DNA from: Megalobrama amblycephala
Taxonomy: Eukaryota > Chordata > Actinopteri > Cypriniformes > Xenocyprididae
Assembly: GCF_018812025.1 (NCBI RefSeq)
Contig: NC_063049.1
Span: 14,527,734-14,591,733, forward strand
DNA length: 64,000 bases
Reading direction: 5' to 3'
The notes under the pieces were generated by a model, which did not search any database, had not been told where the DNA came from, and saw nothing but the letters and a program-made list of their open reading frames with translations. This document shows, in pieces, positions 22,708 to 34,353 of the stretch (its first letter is position 1; every line of letters begins with the position of its first letter). The position numbers and the translations under genes were made by a program.

Positions 22708-25700
22708 CAGTATGTCTGAGCTAGATGCATGGTAGGTCTAAATCTGGCTCTGTCAGGAGACTTTAATTTTGAAGCTTTTGAACATTTGAGAAGTGTTTTA
22801 CAGAAAATTCCCTCTCCAGTGTCTCACTTGCAGTTGCACTCTGAAGTGTAATGAAACCAAACACTTAGCTGCCAAACTACCAGCTGCAAAGCCCGACCTA
22901 AATCCACTCTACCGGTCTCAGTGTGGGATTGCCTGGCAAATTATCATGCTGCCCGTTAGTTATCCACTGATGGCTGTCAGAAAAGTGATGGATGCGTTTT
23001 ATTTACATTTCAGGGATGAAGAAAAATAGCATCAGGGTTTTATTTCGGGGCTATGATTGAATGCTCCAGCAACCGTAACCTTGTCATTTGCCTATGGTAT
23101 GAATGTCTATATTCCCTTCTTTTGATAAATTTGTAAGGGCCTGAACATTGCGTCTGGAACATGATGACTCGTTTGATGTAAATACAACTCAATTGGTGTA
23201 AAATTCGGAGTGCATTCATTATGTGACGCTTTAATCAGGTTTTTGAATAGAGGTCAGAATTTGCATTCACACAGGCACTACTGTTAAATTAATAGCATAA
23301 AACGTGATCATCTGAAAACATATCTGCATTGTTATCCCTCTGATTTGTAAAATCCACCACACATTGGCTTGCAAAAGGGTATGCAGAGCCAGTTCATTAG
23401 GAATGATGGGAAGAACAGCTTCATTATAGAAATATAATAAATGGTGTTTGAATGGTTGATCATATCCAGATTGTCAATGTGTATTTAGAGGAAGTTCAGT
23501 CCCTCACTGAAGCTAATTCAGAGGTTACTGATAAGCGGTTTTCTGCAACAATTTGTTTTCTACATTAAGATGGTTGGACCAACACCTCACTTCTCAATGA
23601 AACAACCACGGTCATTTTCCAATCATTTAAACCACCTGAAAATGTTGGACACAGAGCCAAGAAAGCCACACAAACACAAAGGCACCACCTTTTTTGAAAC
23701 AAGTCGGGCAGCTTTGCAGCAATATCCAACAAAGCCAGGAAAAACAGGAAAAAGGAATTGTTTTTTTGGGCAGAGAGCTTAACGTGAATGCTGCACAATA
23801 AAAACTCACCAACATGTTCTATCGATTAGTTTCTAAGTACATCATGTAGTTTAAGCCTTGATTAACTCTTTGGGATCCAAAGACTTACGGTGGTCTAAAA
23901 ATGGCACTTTCTCAACTCATAACTCTGTGTAAGCGCAGCAGAAGTAGCGGTTGATAAGAAGCCAAACTCATTGGATAACTTAGGTTGGTTTTCTTGACCA
24001 GGCTGAGGCATTCTTCAATGTCACCACAAAGAAAATCGGATTGTTGTAAAAGTGGATCAAATTGAGGATCCAGTGTTGATACAGTTTCTTTTGTGATTGC
24101 TTGTCTAAATCCTGCATGTTACATTGGCAGGTAGGGCTGATTGATTTGGACACATCTTCCCACAGAGCCAAGGGCAAATACTTTGTGAATTTTCTCATAC
24201 TTCTACCAAAGTTCACTCAAAATCATTTACTCACCCTCTTGTTTTTCAGAATACAAAAGAAGAGTGTTGTTTGCCACACTCTTTTCCATGCTATTACAAA
24301 GCTTTCAGGCTTCAAAAAGGATTCTAAGTATTATGAAAGTGGTCCATATGCCTTGTGCATGTCTTCAAAGTTATTTGAAGCCATACGGTAGCTTTCTGTG
24401 AGAAGAATGTACACAGAATTTAAATAAGTAAAAACAGAATTTACTTTTTTGGGTTTTTATCCAGCTTAAATAGCATCAAATGAGATAAAAGTGTAATGCA
24501 CAGGTTTGTGTTGTGCCAACTGGAGGAGCGGGAAATTGGAAGCTATAATAAGGAATAATCATGGAAAATAGCATTGAGGGAAAATAGAGCAGTTATGATT
24601 ACAGAACAGAAACATTGTACAGAAAAAACAATGACAAAAAATGACTAATGTACTTTTTCCTTGGAGGACATATTGAACTTCAGTGCATGATTGCATGGCA
24701 TTTATAATGATAAAAGTCTTAGGTTTTAGATTGCAAACAATAGGATGATTTGCAATTACAAAAGCCACTGAAATGTCTGATTCCATCTACTAAACGGCAC
24801 AAAAGTATTTTGTTCTTCAATTGGAAGCTGCAGTATTTTCATTTATCGAACCCTCTAGAAGCAGAATTTCATGCTCGTGCTCCGGTCACTTTCTTATGCT
24901 GTATGTCAGCAAGAGAAACCGAAAGCAAGGAATAAGTTGGTTAAGAAGGAGTGATCTGAAGATAGGGTGAAACCAGATGGCAGAAGGGCATGAGTTATTC
25001 AAACAAAGACCCCCGGTCACTCTGCTCAAGGCACTGGTGCTCTCAGCAGGAGGGCCGGCTAGGTTACCTGAGGCAGTGTTTATTATTCAGTACCAGCGAG
25101 TCTGGCCTGGCCTACACAATTCATCTTTCCACTCTGTTGAGAGAGGAAAACTTATATTGAGTCCCTGGTTACTTGATAAATGGCAGATGATCAGTTCAAT
25201 GTCATACCCACCCCCTCTGCTTCCCACCGTCGCTCGATGCTTCTCATCGCTCTCGCTCTCTCTCTCTCTTCAGCATACTCACTCTTCAGCATACTCAGCC
25301 GCATCCTCACTCATCAAAAGTTACTTTGATTGGTTGATTTAACAACTCCCTCTGGGCTGTCATGACCACATAATAAGATCTGGCAATATTTCTTCAGCTT
25401 CACAAGGGAAGACAAGAGAAGAGGATTTGTGTAGAAAATGTCAGTGTGTTTCAGTTTCTGCTTGCTTTCTCTGTGATTTAGTACTTTGTTCATCCAAATG
25501 TTTTTAAAACAATAAAATCTCTTTTTTCAATATTGTAGCTGCTTATACAGAAAGCTACAGCAATTGTTTCAATATTTGGCTGGGTAGCATAGCTTGGTTA
25601 GTGAAATCAGCCAAGCAACCAAAGGGAATGCTAACAGCGCTCTCTTTACCTCAAAACTAAAGCAGTTACTTGATTGGTTTTCCCCCAATTCAGGTTTGTA

Positions 25701-26278
25701 GTTTATCCATTAAATATTCATTCAAGAGATACACCTTCACAAAGAGAAAATTCACCCATGCTGAAAGATAATTTGAGTTTTATAAATGATCTGACTGAGA
25801 GCAGTACTCAATAAAGTAGTTCTTTTCTATCAACAGTAACATATTGAACATCAGTGCTCAGTGTGAGCTTAAGATAAGGAGCTAAAGCCTCAGCAAAAAC
25901 ATGCATTCTTAACCATTTGCTATAATGCCATGTCAGCAAAGCAGTTTTTTCCCCACTGGGCCATTTATTACATGGGTTTTGCTGGAAATATACGGTAGTA
26001 AAATGGCCTCCAGCACAGGTTCTCTGATTATGACTCTGAGAAAAGGTTTTTATGAAATAAAAGCCAATATGAATGAATTTGATTCCATTTCAGAGAGGTG
26101 GGATCACAACATATTTACCTTAAACCTAAAGCAGTTACTTTTCTGATGTAGGGAAGAGCAAAGAGTGTACACCTTCAGTTTTACCAAATAAAAAGAAAGT
26201 AATTTAATAATATTATAAAAATGATATTATATTACATAACATATTATATACATATATTATTATTAGTTATTTTTATAA
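22708..26278. other. 3.5 kb without a recognised gene; one repeat fragment
   Basis: Open frames are short and lack domains. There is a (TC)n tract at about 25250-25270, next to a 16-bp direct duplication (TCTTCAGCATACTCA). The 24209-24405 part is a repeat fragment listed separately. Conserved non-coding elements could be here but cannot be judged without alignment. Confidence 0.5.
24209..24405. mobile_element. fragment of the TTCACCCAAAAATGAAAA repeat family
   Basis: It starts with AGTTCACTCAAAATCATTTA and continues with TTACTCACCCTCTTGT, then the segment ending AGCCATACGGTAGCTTTCTG. It is an internal part of the same cyprinid repeat type as 13977-14315, without intact ends. Confidence 0.5.
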
Positions 26279-27051
26279 AGGTGCCCTAGAACCAGTTTTT
26301 ACAAGATGTAATATAAGTCTAAGGTGTCCCCTGAATGTGTCTGTGAAGTTTCAGCTCAAAATACTTAATTTTTAAATATTTTTTTTTAACTGCCTATTTT
26401 GGGGCATCATTAACTATGCACCGATTCAGCGTTTGGCCCCTTTAAATTGCATGCCCCCTCCCCCCCCAATGCTACACTGTTGGAGAGATTTATAAAGAAT
26501 GAAGTTGTGTTTATGCATTATACAGACTGCAAGTGTTTAAAAATGAAAATAGCGATGGCTCTCTTGTCTCCGTGAATACAGTAAGAAATGATGGTAACTT
26601 TAACCACATTTAACAGTACATTAGCAACATGCTAACAAAACATTTCGAAAGACAATTCACAAATATCACTAAAAATATCATGTAATCATGGAATCATGTC
26701 AGTTATTATCACTCCATCTGCCATTTTTCGCTATTGTTCTTGCTTGCTTACCTAGTCTGATGATTCAGCTGTGCACAGAACATTAATACTGGCTGCCCTT
26801 GTCTAATGCCTTGAACATAGGCTGGCATATGCAAATATTGGGGGCGTACATATTAATGATTCTGACTGTTACGTAGCAGTCAGTGTTATGTTGAGATTCG
26901 CCTGTATTTCGGAAGTCTTTTAAACAAATGAGATTTACATAAGAAGTAGGAAGCAATGGAGTTTGAAACTCAATGTATGTCTTTTCCATGTACTGAACTC
27001 TTGTTATTCAACTATGCCAAGGTAAATTCAATTTTTGATTCTAGGGCACCT
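26279..27051 (-). mobile_element. TTAA element, AGGTGCCCTAGA family, copy 1
   Basis: The ends AGGTGCCCTAGA are inverted, with TTAA at the right (27052-27055) and a degraded site at the left. It is the reverse orientation of the copies at 41419 and 45071, with which it shares its interior, including a segment around 26480-26590 that is well conserved between copies. It is shorter (773 bp) because of internal deletions. Confidence 0.8.
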
Positions 27052-27394
27052 TTAATAAAAACAGCTTATATTATATTACATAAGATGACAGAACAAGACG
27101 CAACTGACAAATGCTTTGACTAGCGCTGTCAGTCACAGGAAAACCCCTTAACTGTTAAAAGGACAAGATAATACATCGGACATTTAAACAGATTTTTTAT
27201 TTATGAACACAGGACTGACCTGAAGGAAAATTATAAATCTGAATGCAGGTAATAACCTTGCTCAATTGATCTCTTTCTCACAATACTCTTCTAGATCTAC
27301 ATAATACAGTAAAGCTTCAATGAACAGTATCAACTGAGAACAAATAGTTTAACGTTGCTAAGAGTGGTTGCTGAGGGTGTTGTGTAGTGATAGA

Positions 27395-28477
27395 CAGTGT
27401 CGGGAGTAACGCATTACAAAAGTAATTATATTACAGTAATATATTACTTTTTGCTGTAACGCAGTAATATAACGCATTACTAAAAAAATTCGGGTAATAT
27501 TATACTCGTTACAATCTCAGTAACACACATTACAACAATGCATTTTAACCCGAAATTAAGTTGTGTTAGTTTTATTTTTTACCAACACAACGCAAGACAT
27601 TCCAGCACCAGAGCAAAAAAATTCACAGGTAAAATAGGGTTTCCTGCTGCTGGAATTTGATGGTTGAGATGACTGACTGCAGAGACAGATTCTACATTTG
27701 TGAGATGGACATAGTTACTCCCATTATTTTCAGAGAAAAGGACAAGAACTGGACAAGACAAGACAAGGACAAGAACTGAAGGAACTTTCTAGAAATAGCA
27801 CTTGAAAAAACACCCTGAACCGGACAAGACAAAGCAACAGATGCAGAAATATTAGTGAGCATATACATGGTTTGTTTGCGAATCAATAATAATATACTCA
27901 CGCATGCCAAATGTACGACTCCTGTATGTCACTTTATTTTCTTTACCTTCATAACTATTATCATCCATCAAAACTTTAATAGCGACACTGGTTTTCTGTA
28001 TCCATCTGAGAGATTTAATTTGCGTATACTGTTACTGATGCGTTTGGGTGTTTTGAGCCGCCGTTCAGTCTGTATTTCACACAGCGCAATGAGAAATGGC
28101 ATGGGCTGCTGCCAAACAATCGCAGAATACGCAAAGAGGTGGTGTTTGTTAATATTTAAAGTATTAATAATACAATTAATGAATTATATTAATACATTTA
28201 AATTAATTTTAAGTTATCTCCAAGCCCCCCTGGAGTATCACTGGCATTATCCTATACCACTGGATGTATAATGAGCAGCAATAAACTACATTTTAGCAAT
28301 TTATGCCATCATACTTCTGTGATTATTTTGGTGAAAGTAACTCAAAATTAATGCAAAAGTAGTATAACGCATTACAATTCAGAGACAGTAATATTGTAAT
28401 GTAACTAATTACTTTCAAATGACAGTAACTAGTAATATATAACGTATTACATTTTGGAAGTAACTTGCCCAACTCTG
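27395..28477. mobile_element. hAT-type element (CAGTGTCGGGAGTAAC ends)
   Basis: The inverted ends CAGTGTCGGGAGTAACGC and, reversed, CAGAGTTGGGCAAGTTAC are flanked by GTGATAGA and GTGATACA, an 8-bp duplication with one change. Both ends are rich in GTAACGCATTAC-type motifs. No full transposase frame is present in 1.08 kb. Confidence 0.8.
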
Positions 28478-28570
28478 GTGATACACCGTTCGGTGAAGCG
28501 GCCATAGCCGTGTTTTATCGTGAATAAAACACAGCTATTGACCAATCAGAATCAAGTACAAGAACTAACT

Positions 28571-28626
28571 GTTATATAATATAATATAATATAATATAAT
28601 ATAATATAATATAATATAATATAATA
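28571..28626. repeat. (TATAA)n microsatellite
   Basis: About eleven pentanucleotide units after a common cyprinid repeat piece (AATAAAACACAGCTATTGAC). Confidence 0.95.
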
Positions 28627-29333
28627 AAAACAATTTATTTACACTATATATTTTTTTTAAATGTAAAATTTCATTTCTGAATTAGATTTGTTTGACTTTT
28701 TGAATGCTTCAAATTTTTCTTATGTTTTAAAATGTTTTAAAATTTTTAATATTTTATATATACAGTGCACAGCATGAATTGATTTTCTTATCAAAGTGAT
28801 AAAATGTTTTAGCAAAAATGAGAACCCTTTTAAAAGTTACTAAATAAAACAAAATAAAAAAAATTCTGGGGTAAGTTTAAGGCAATGTTTGATCAACAGG
28901 TAAGTATGTTGAACCAAAACATTTAAAGAGAAGTAATTTCTTGACAATTAAAGTGTTATTGCCCACTAATCATTCTCAGACTTAATGCTGACAACAATAT
29001 ACCACTTGGGAGAGAACTGTCAGGAGACTTATTTCTTGCACAAAAGAGCATGTACAAAGGTTTACCAAATATTGTTTTAATTGAAAATTAGCAAAAGTAA
29101 TACAGAAATCAAAAACAAGGGACTTGTGATAAGGCACCTGAAATAATCAGGCCTTCATTTTAAGCTTTCATTTAGTGATGAGGGATTTTTTTGCTAGACA
29201 AAGAGCAGGAGAAATAACAAGCGAGTGTCTCAGAGCCAGCAAAAGCTATGAAAAGAGTGGCTGTTTATCTCACAGAGTAAGATGCAGCCTGCAGAAATGA
29301 CATGCATGGTGTTGTTCTCACTGGAACTACCAA

Positions 29334-29637
29334 TACTCTAAAAAATGCTGGGTTAAATATGGACAAAGCCAGGGATTGGGAGTTTTCACCCAGCCATTTT
29401 TTTCAACCAATTTTGTATTTATTTTTTTGCCAGCAATATAGTAATATAGTAAAAGGCTGTTTTTGCTCACCCCCAAATAGGGGCAAATTTGTGGGGCATT
29501 TTAAGCTGAAACTTGACCAGACCAGGACTTATATTACATCTTTGAAAGAGGGCATAATAGGTGCACTTTAACCCAACCTGCTGGGGTCCATATTTAACCC
29601 AGCTTGGGTTGTTTTTAACCCAGCATTTTTTAGAGTG
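29334..29637. mobile_element. CACTA-type miniature element (CTAAAAAATGCTGGGTTA ends)
   Basis: ACTCTAAAAAATGCTGGG at the left pairs with CCCAGCATTTTTTAGAGTG at the right; AACCCAGC motifs recur near both ends. The ends resemble those of the 6.6-kb element at 37610. Its interior at 29490-29570 resembles the right end of the AGGTGCCC family, so it may carry a piece of that element. Confidence 0.65.
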
Positions 29638-30139
29638 TACAGTAGCCAAAGCACAATAAAGTCAGTTAGCCATTTCCAAACCCCATATTTACAAAATATA
29701 GATTCTGGGAATCCATACTCTGGTCTCATGAGACCAAATCAATAATTTTGTATCTAACAGCATCCAAAATGTTATGGTGTTGCTAGAGGAGGAGTACAGT
29801 GAGAAGTGCCTGGTTCTCACAGTAAAGTTCAGTGGTAGTGAAGCTCTTATATAGGGATGTATGAGTGCTGAAGGTGTGAGGGTGTTGTGCTTTATCAATG
29901 CTGTCATGAATTCCCACACCACTGTGTAATTTAATACACAAACTTGAATCAGAAGATGTTACCCTTTCCTCATTCCCTGCATTGTTGGACACTTTTTCAA
30001 CATGACAATGAGGATATGCATTCTCCCAAGGTGAAAAACCTTCTGTGGACATGTATTTCACCCAATCTTAACACTCTTGAGTGCCTGTGGGGGATTCTGT
30101 AGAGATGAGTTGAGCAACACTCCCCATTAAAGATCAGGG

Positions 30140-31062
30140 CATTTAAGGAACTCATCTGACATTGGATGTTTACATTAGTAAACTTTCCAAAGCTGCATTT
30201 TTCCAGCTTCATACTTATGTTTCACCAAAAGATGCTGAATCATTAGTGCATGCCTTTATTACATCACGCCTTGATTACTGTAATGCTCTCTTTGCCGGAT
30301 TACCATCGCACTCTATTTCACGTTTACAATACATTCAGAATTCTGCTGCATGAATATTAACCCACACTAAACGTTCTGCTCATATTACCCCTATCTTATT
30401 TAAACTTCATTGGCTCCCTGTGTCCTCTCGCATTACTTACAAAATCCTTCTGCATACCTTTAAATCAATCAATGGCCTTGCTCCTCCTTATCTCTCTGAT
30501 CTACTGTCTCCTTACATTCCGCCTCGATCCCTTCGATCTTCAGGGTGTGCACTTCTTACAGTACCCAGATTCCGTCTATCTTCAATGGGCGGCAGGTCAT
30601 TTTCTGTCAATGGACCTAAATTATGGAACTCTGTACCACAAGCACTAAGGACAATAACCTCAATCTCTGTATTTAAATCACAACTCAATATTTCCAGTCA
30701 TTACATGATCTTTAGCCACTCTCCTCGTCTGTACAACCAGCTGTAATTCTCTGTGAGTATTTTTGTCGGTGTATTTATGAATCTATTATTCTTTGTTCTT
30801 CATTTATTATCACTATCCTTTTCTGTTGTCACTTTTACTATGTCACGTATCTCTGTTTTATGTATGGAATTGTACAATGATATGCAACTGCATTCATCTC
30901 TATCCTAGGACTGGACAACTGTCTACTGTCCACTTGATTGTAATATGATTGGTTTGTTCATGTGAATCAACTGTCTCTGTAAAGCGTCCTTGAGCTTGGG
31001 AAAGGCGCTATATAAATTAAACATATTATTATTATTATTATTATTATTATCATCATCATCCA
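30140..31062 (+). mobile_element. L2 LINE, 5'-truncated 3' end
   Basis: The frames at 30162-30353 and 30420-30746 give the end of an L2 reverse transcriptase ORF: S-R-L-D-Y-C-N-A-L-F-A-G-L-P, then L-H-W-L-P-V, N-G-L-A-P-P-Y-L-S-D-L-L, and L-W-N-S-V-P-Q-A-L-R. A TGA and a frame change interrupt it. The 3' untranslated end has the diagnostic AAGGCGCTATATAAATTAAA, followed by an (ATT)n tail. It inserted into the Tc1 element in the same orientation. Confidence 0.9.
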
Positions 31063-31408
31063 GGAGTTAAACAGGACAGATGTGACAATTTGTCATGAAC
31101 TTTTACACTCCGTGCCAAGAAGGGTCAGAGCAGTAAAATTATGGAGGGCATACTAAGTACTAGAATATTATACATTTGTTAAATTAAATCTAGGGTGTAC
31201 TCATTTCTGCAATCCTTAATTTAAACAAAATTGGCTAAATTACTTATTTTATGGCTATTAATGACATATATTTCTCAGTTTTTATTATGTATATGTTTAA
31301 TACATTTTAGTTTTGCCATCTTTCCATGAATTGTATTAGTGATAATAAAGAAAATACATCTTTTGTATTTGTTCAGAGGGGGTGTGCTCATTTATGCTGT
31401 GCACTGTA

Positions 31409-32208
31409 ATATTTCCACAACAGCACTGTTGTCTGCGCTCATCACCTACACTATGGCAACACTGTTATTTTAGATATAAGTGGTGAAAACAAAGTGTGAA
31501 GCTGAAGTGTGTGAGAAGAGGGTAAAGCATTGCGTTTGCGTTTTTTACCCAGATTCAAACATACGTGAGGGTTTGGAAAGTCTCTTTTATCTGTGACTCC
31601 AGGCAGATTATTTGGTATGTGAAACACACAGCAGACAGCAGCTCCCTCTGTTAAGCTTTCTCCTCACATCGCTCCACAATGCCAGTTTGAGCAAGACCGA
31701 GTTGGCTTCATATACAAAAATTCTACGGAGGGCAAAAATAAACCCAGAAAACCCCTGTAGTTCAACTAATAATGTGCACACATACACTTAAAACACAAAT
31801 GCATATCTATGCAAACATATTCTCAAAAATATGTGTTTACATCACATTGTGCAGAATGATTTTCTTTCTTGTTGCTGAGTGATAGAGGAAAAGGAAAGTT
31901 CTTATTTCGGAAGAAAAAACAGGTATGTGGTGGTCTACAGCAAGTGAAAATGTGTTACAGCTGGGAACAATTTAAGTAATTATGACTGCTACATTTGATA
32001 CTGAAATTTTGCTTATTGTACTTGGCACGATTGATCAAGCTCTATCAAGTTGGACTTTTTTTGTTAAAATTGACTTTTTTTTTGGTCATACCGCAAATGT
32101 ACAACTGGACAGAAGGCAGGGTTTTTTTCAGGCAACAGAATGACACTGATTTTTCTTTGTTTTTTTCTTTGATTTTTCTTTGGTTAAGGTGTAAACAGTC
32201 AGTGAAAT
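31409..32208. other. no gene recognised
   Basis: AT-rich sequence with short frames only and no paired repeats that I can see. Confidence 0.5.
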
Positions 32209-33006
32209 ACGGAAGAAGATTAGGGCCAAGCAATAATAAAAAAATAAAACCATCTTGAGATTAAAGTTGTTAAATTTCGAGAAAAAACTCGTTAAATTTC
32301 GAGAAAAAAGTCGAAATAAAATGTTGAGAATAAACTCATTAAATTACGAGGAAAAACTCGTTAAATTTCAAGAAAAAAGTCGAGATAAAATGTTGAGAAT
32401 AAACTCGTTAAATTACGAGAAAAATGTCGTTACATTTCGAGAAAAAAGTCGAAATAAAATGTTGAGAATAAACTCATTAAATTGTGAGAAAAAAGTTATT
32501 AAATTACAAGAACAAATTCGTTAAATTAGGAGTTTGTTCTCATAATTTAACGATTTTTTTCTCATAATTTAACAAGTTTATTCTCAATATTTTATCTCGA
32601 CTTTTTTCTCGAAATTTAACGACATTTTTCTCATAATGTAATGAATTTGTTCTCGTAATTTAACGACTTTTTTCTCGTAATTTAATGACTTTATTCTCAA
32701 CATTTTTAACATTTTAACGAGCTTTTTTCTTGTAATTTAAGGAGTTTATTCTCAACATTTTATCTCGACTTTTTTTTTAATTTAACAAGTTTTTTTCGTA
32801 ATTTAAGGAGTTTATTCTCAACATTTTATCTCGACCTTTTTCTCGAAATTTAACGAGTTTTTTCTCGTAATTTAACGAGTTTATTCTCAACATCTTATTT
32901 CGACTTTTTTCTCGAAATTTAACAAGTTTTTTCTCGAAATTTAACAACTTTAATCTCGAGATGGTTTTATTTTTTTATTATTGCTTGGCCCTAATCCTCT
33001 TCCGTA
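32209..33006. repeat. foldback element built of mirrored minisatellites
   Basis: The outer arms TACGGAAGAAGATTAGGGCC and the reverse complement of CTAATCCTCTTCCGTA pair for over 70 bp. Inside, the left half has direct units of about 69 bp containing TTAAATTTCGAGAAAAAA and AAAATGTTGAGAATAAAC, and the right half has the same units inverted. AGTGAAA is repeated at both outer flanks, a likely target duplication. The open frame at 32255-32524 comes from the 69-bp period and is not a gene. Confidence 0.85.
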
Positions 33007-33617
33007 GTGAAAGGCTTGCTCTATGAATGCAATAATATGTTGTTTTTTATTAAACTGGGTACAATGAGATGACATTCTACTCACCCTTCAACTAACGAAC
33101 ATTAAAAGGGCATTTAAAAGTGTAAAAGCATCAACAAGGTAGTTTCAACAGGCCATAAAAAAAGCGCAATTCTTTCCACAGCAATAACGGACGGGTTAAA
33201 CATAACTATAGTGATATATATCTATATGTGATATACGTTGCCTTAATAAAAAATGTTCATGAACTTCAGCATTGCGTGATTCTATTTCAAAGTGATTTCC
33301 ATCATTTTTACAGATAATAAACTGTATTTACCTGTGAAAACAAACCTGGAAAGAGACGTGAGGCTTTGAGGAGAAAAACGAGAGATTCTTTGTGCATTCC
33401 AGTGAATTATTAATGGGATATATCGTAATTATTTTGGGAGAACAGACCACAAATGTGCAGTATATATAGTCCTTTTTCATAATAATCACGAGGATAGAAA
33501 GCAGCGACTGAAAGGAGCTCTTGCCATAGAAATTCTTGTTATAACATGTTACGTTAAAAATACGAAGCGTTACGTTATTCTCATTATGTCTGAAAATAAA
33601 ACAAGAAACAAACATTG
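33007..33617. other. no gene recognised
   Basis: Unique-looking flank of the LTR element. It includes the CATTG target at 33613-33617. Confidence 0.5.
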
Positions 33618-34034
33618 TGTAACGAAGGGAGACTCATGGTAAGATCCATTTGCAGCTTTATTGAAGTAGGAGTGGTCGTACAGGCAGGATCAGACAGGAG
33701 CAAACAGGAATCACAAGGAACAGGCAGAATCGTGGTCAGAATACAGGCAATGGTCAAAGGCAGGCAGATATCAATCACGGAACAGGATAACAAGGCAAGG
33801 GTCAAAGACAGGAACAGACAGGAAAACAGGATAACGCTTGGAATTGACACACAGGGTAATCAAGACTTCGCGGTGAGGTGGTGTGTGTATGAGTCTTTTA
33901 TAGTCCAGGTAATGTGTGGCAGCTGGGTGTGGTGATTAGTGTGGAGTGATTGTGAAGTGAGTGCAGGTGATGAGCAATGGAGGATCATGGGAAATGTAGT
34001 CCGGGATGTGACAGGAACAGACGTTATCGTGACA
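33618..34034 (-). repeat. 3' LTR of the gag-only element
   Basis: 417 bp; holds the short form of the ACAGACAGGA minisatellite, about two units near 33810-33830. Confidence 0.9.
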
Positions 34035-34149
34035 TAACGCCCCCCTCCCGGAAGGCGCGTCCTCGCGGCGTAGATGACACCAATAGGGAGGGGGGGGTGG
34101 GTGCATTGGAGCTCTAGTGGCGGACAGGAACGGAGTCTCCAATGCAGGT

Positions 34150-34340
34150 TCCCGGGCCGCCATGGCGGGTCAGGTGCTACAGGCAGCCATGGCGGGTCAG
34201 GTGCCACGGGCAGCCATGGTGAGTCCGGAGTGCCAGAAGGCCATGGGGGATCAGGTGGCTTGGGTAACCTCGGCAGGTCAGGTGACTTGAGCAACCACGG
34301 CAGGTCAGGCGGGTCAGGTGGCTTGGGCAGCCACAGCAGG
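34150..34340 (-). repeat. 27-bp repeat downstream of the gag stop
   Basis: Degenerate units with core CAGCCATGGCGGGTCAGGTG. They read as a Pro/Trp-rich repeat (D-P-P-W-L-P-V-A-P) in another minus-strand frame, which suggests that the original gag extended further and a frameshift moved its end to 34354. Confidence 0.75.
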
Positions 34341-34353
34341 TAACCACGGTAGG

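Larger units (their letters stand above)
29100..31140 (+). pseudogene. Tc1-like transposase relic, three pieces
   Basis: The former DDE transposase is recognised piece by piece. F-W-E-S-I-L-W-S-H-E-T-K at about 29704-29739 aligns with the usual L-W-S-D-E-T-K, so the first catalytic Asp is a His codon (CAT 29727-29729). F-Q-H-D-N-E at 29995-30012 keeps the second Asp (30004-30006). L-E-C-L-W-G-I-L at about 30076-30099 keeps the final Glu (30079-30081). After the L2 insertion the C-terminus resumes with H-S-V-P-R-R-V-R-A-V near 31110. Stops and frameshifts occur throughout. It is dead. Confidence 0.8.
28763..31406 (+). mobile_element. Tc1-like transposon split by two later insertions
   Basis: The inverted ends CAGTGCACAGCATGAAT and, reversed, CAGTGCACAGCATAAATG are flanked by TA at 28761-28762 and 31407-31408. 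Without its two insertions, a CACTA miniature (29334-29637) and an L2 LINE end (about 30140-31062), the element would be about 1.4 kb, the normal Tc1 size. Confidence 0.85.

Noticed and set aside
24977..25342. Open frame of 121 residues
   Set aside because: It has no domain, ends in a low-complexity Ser/Leu run from a (TC)n tract and has no supporting splice or promoter signal.
29689..29922. Minus-strand peptide with W-S-H-E-T-R resembling a transposase motif
   Set aside because: It is a mirror coincidence. The plus strand at the same place has the motif in the right order with the other catalytic blocks downstream.
32255..32524. Lys-rich open frame with a 23-residue repeat
   Set aside because: It is produced by the 69-bp units of the foldback; the mirrored arm has no matching frame.
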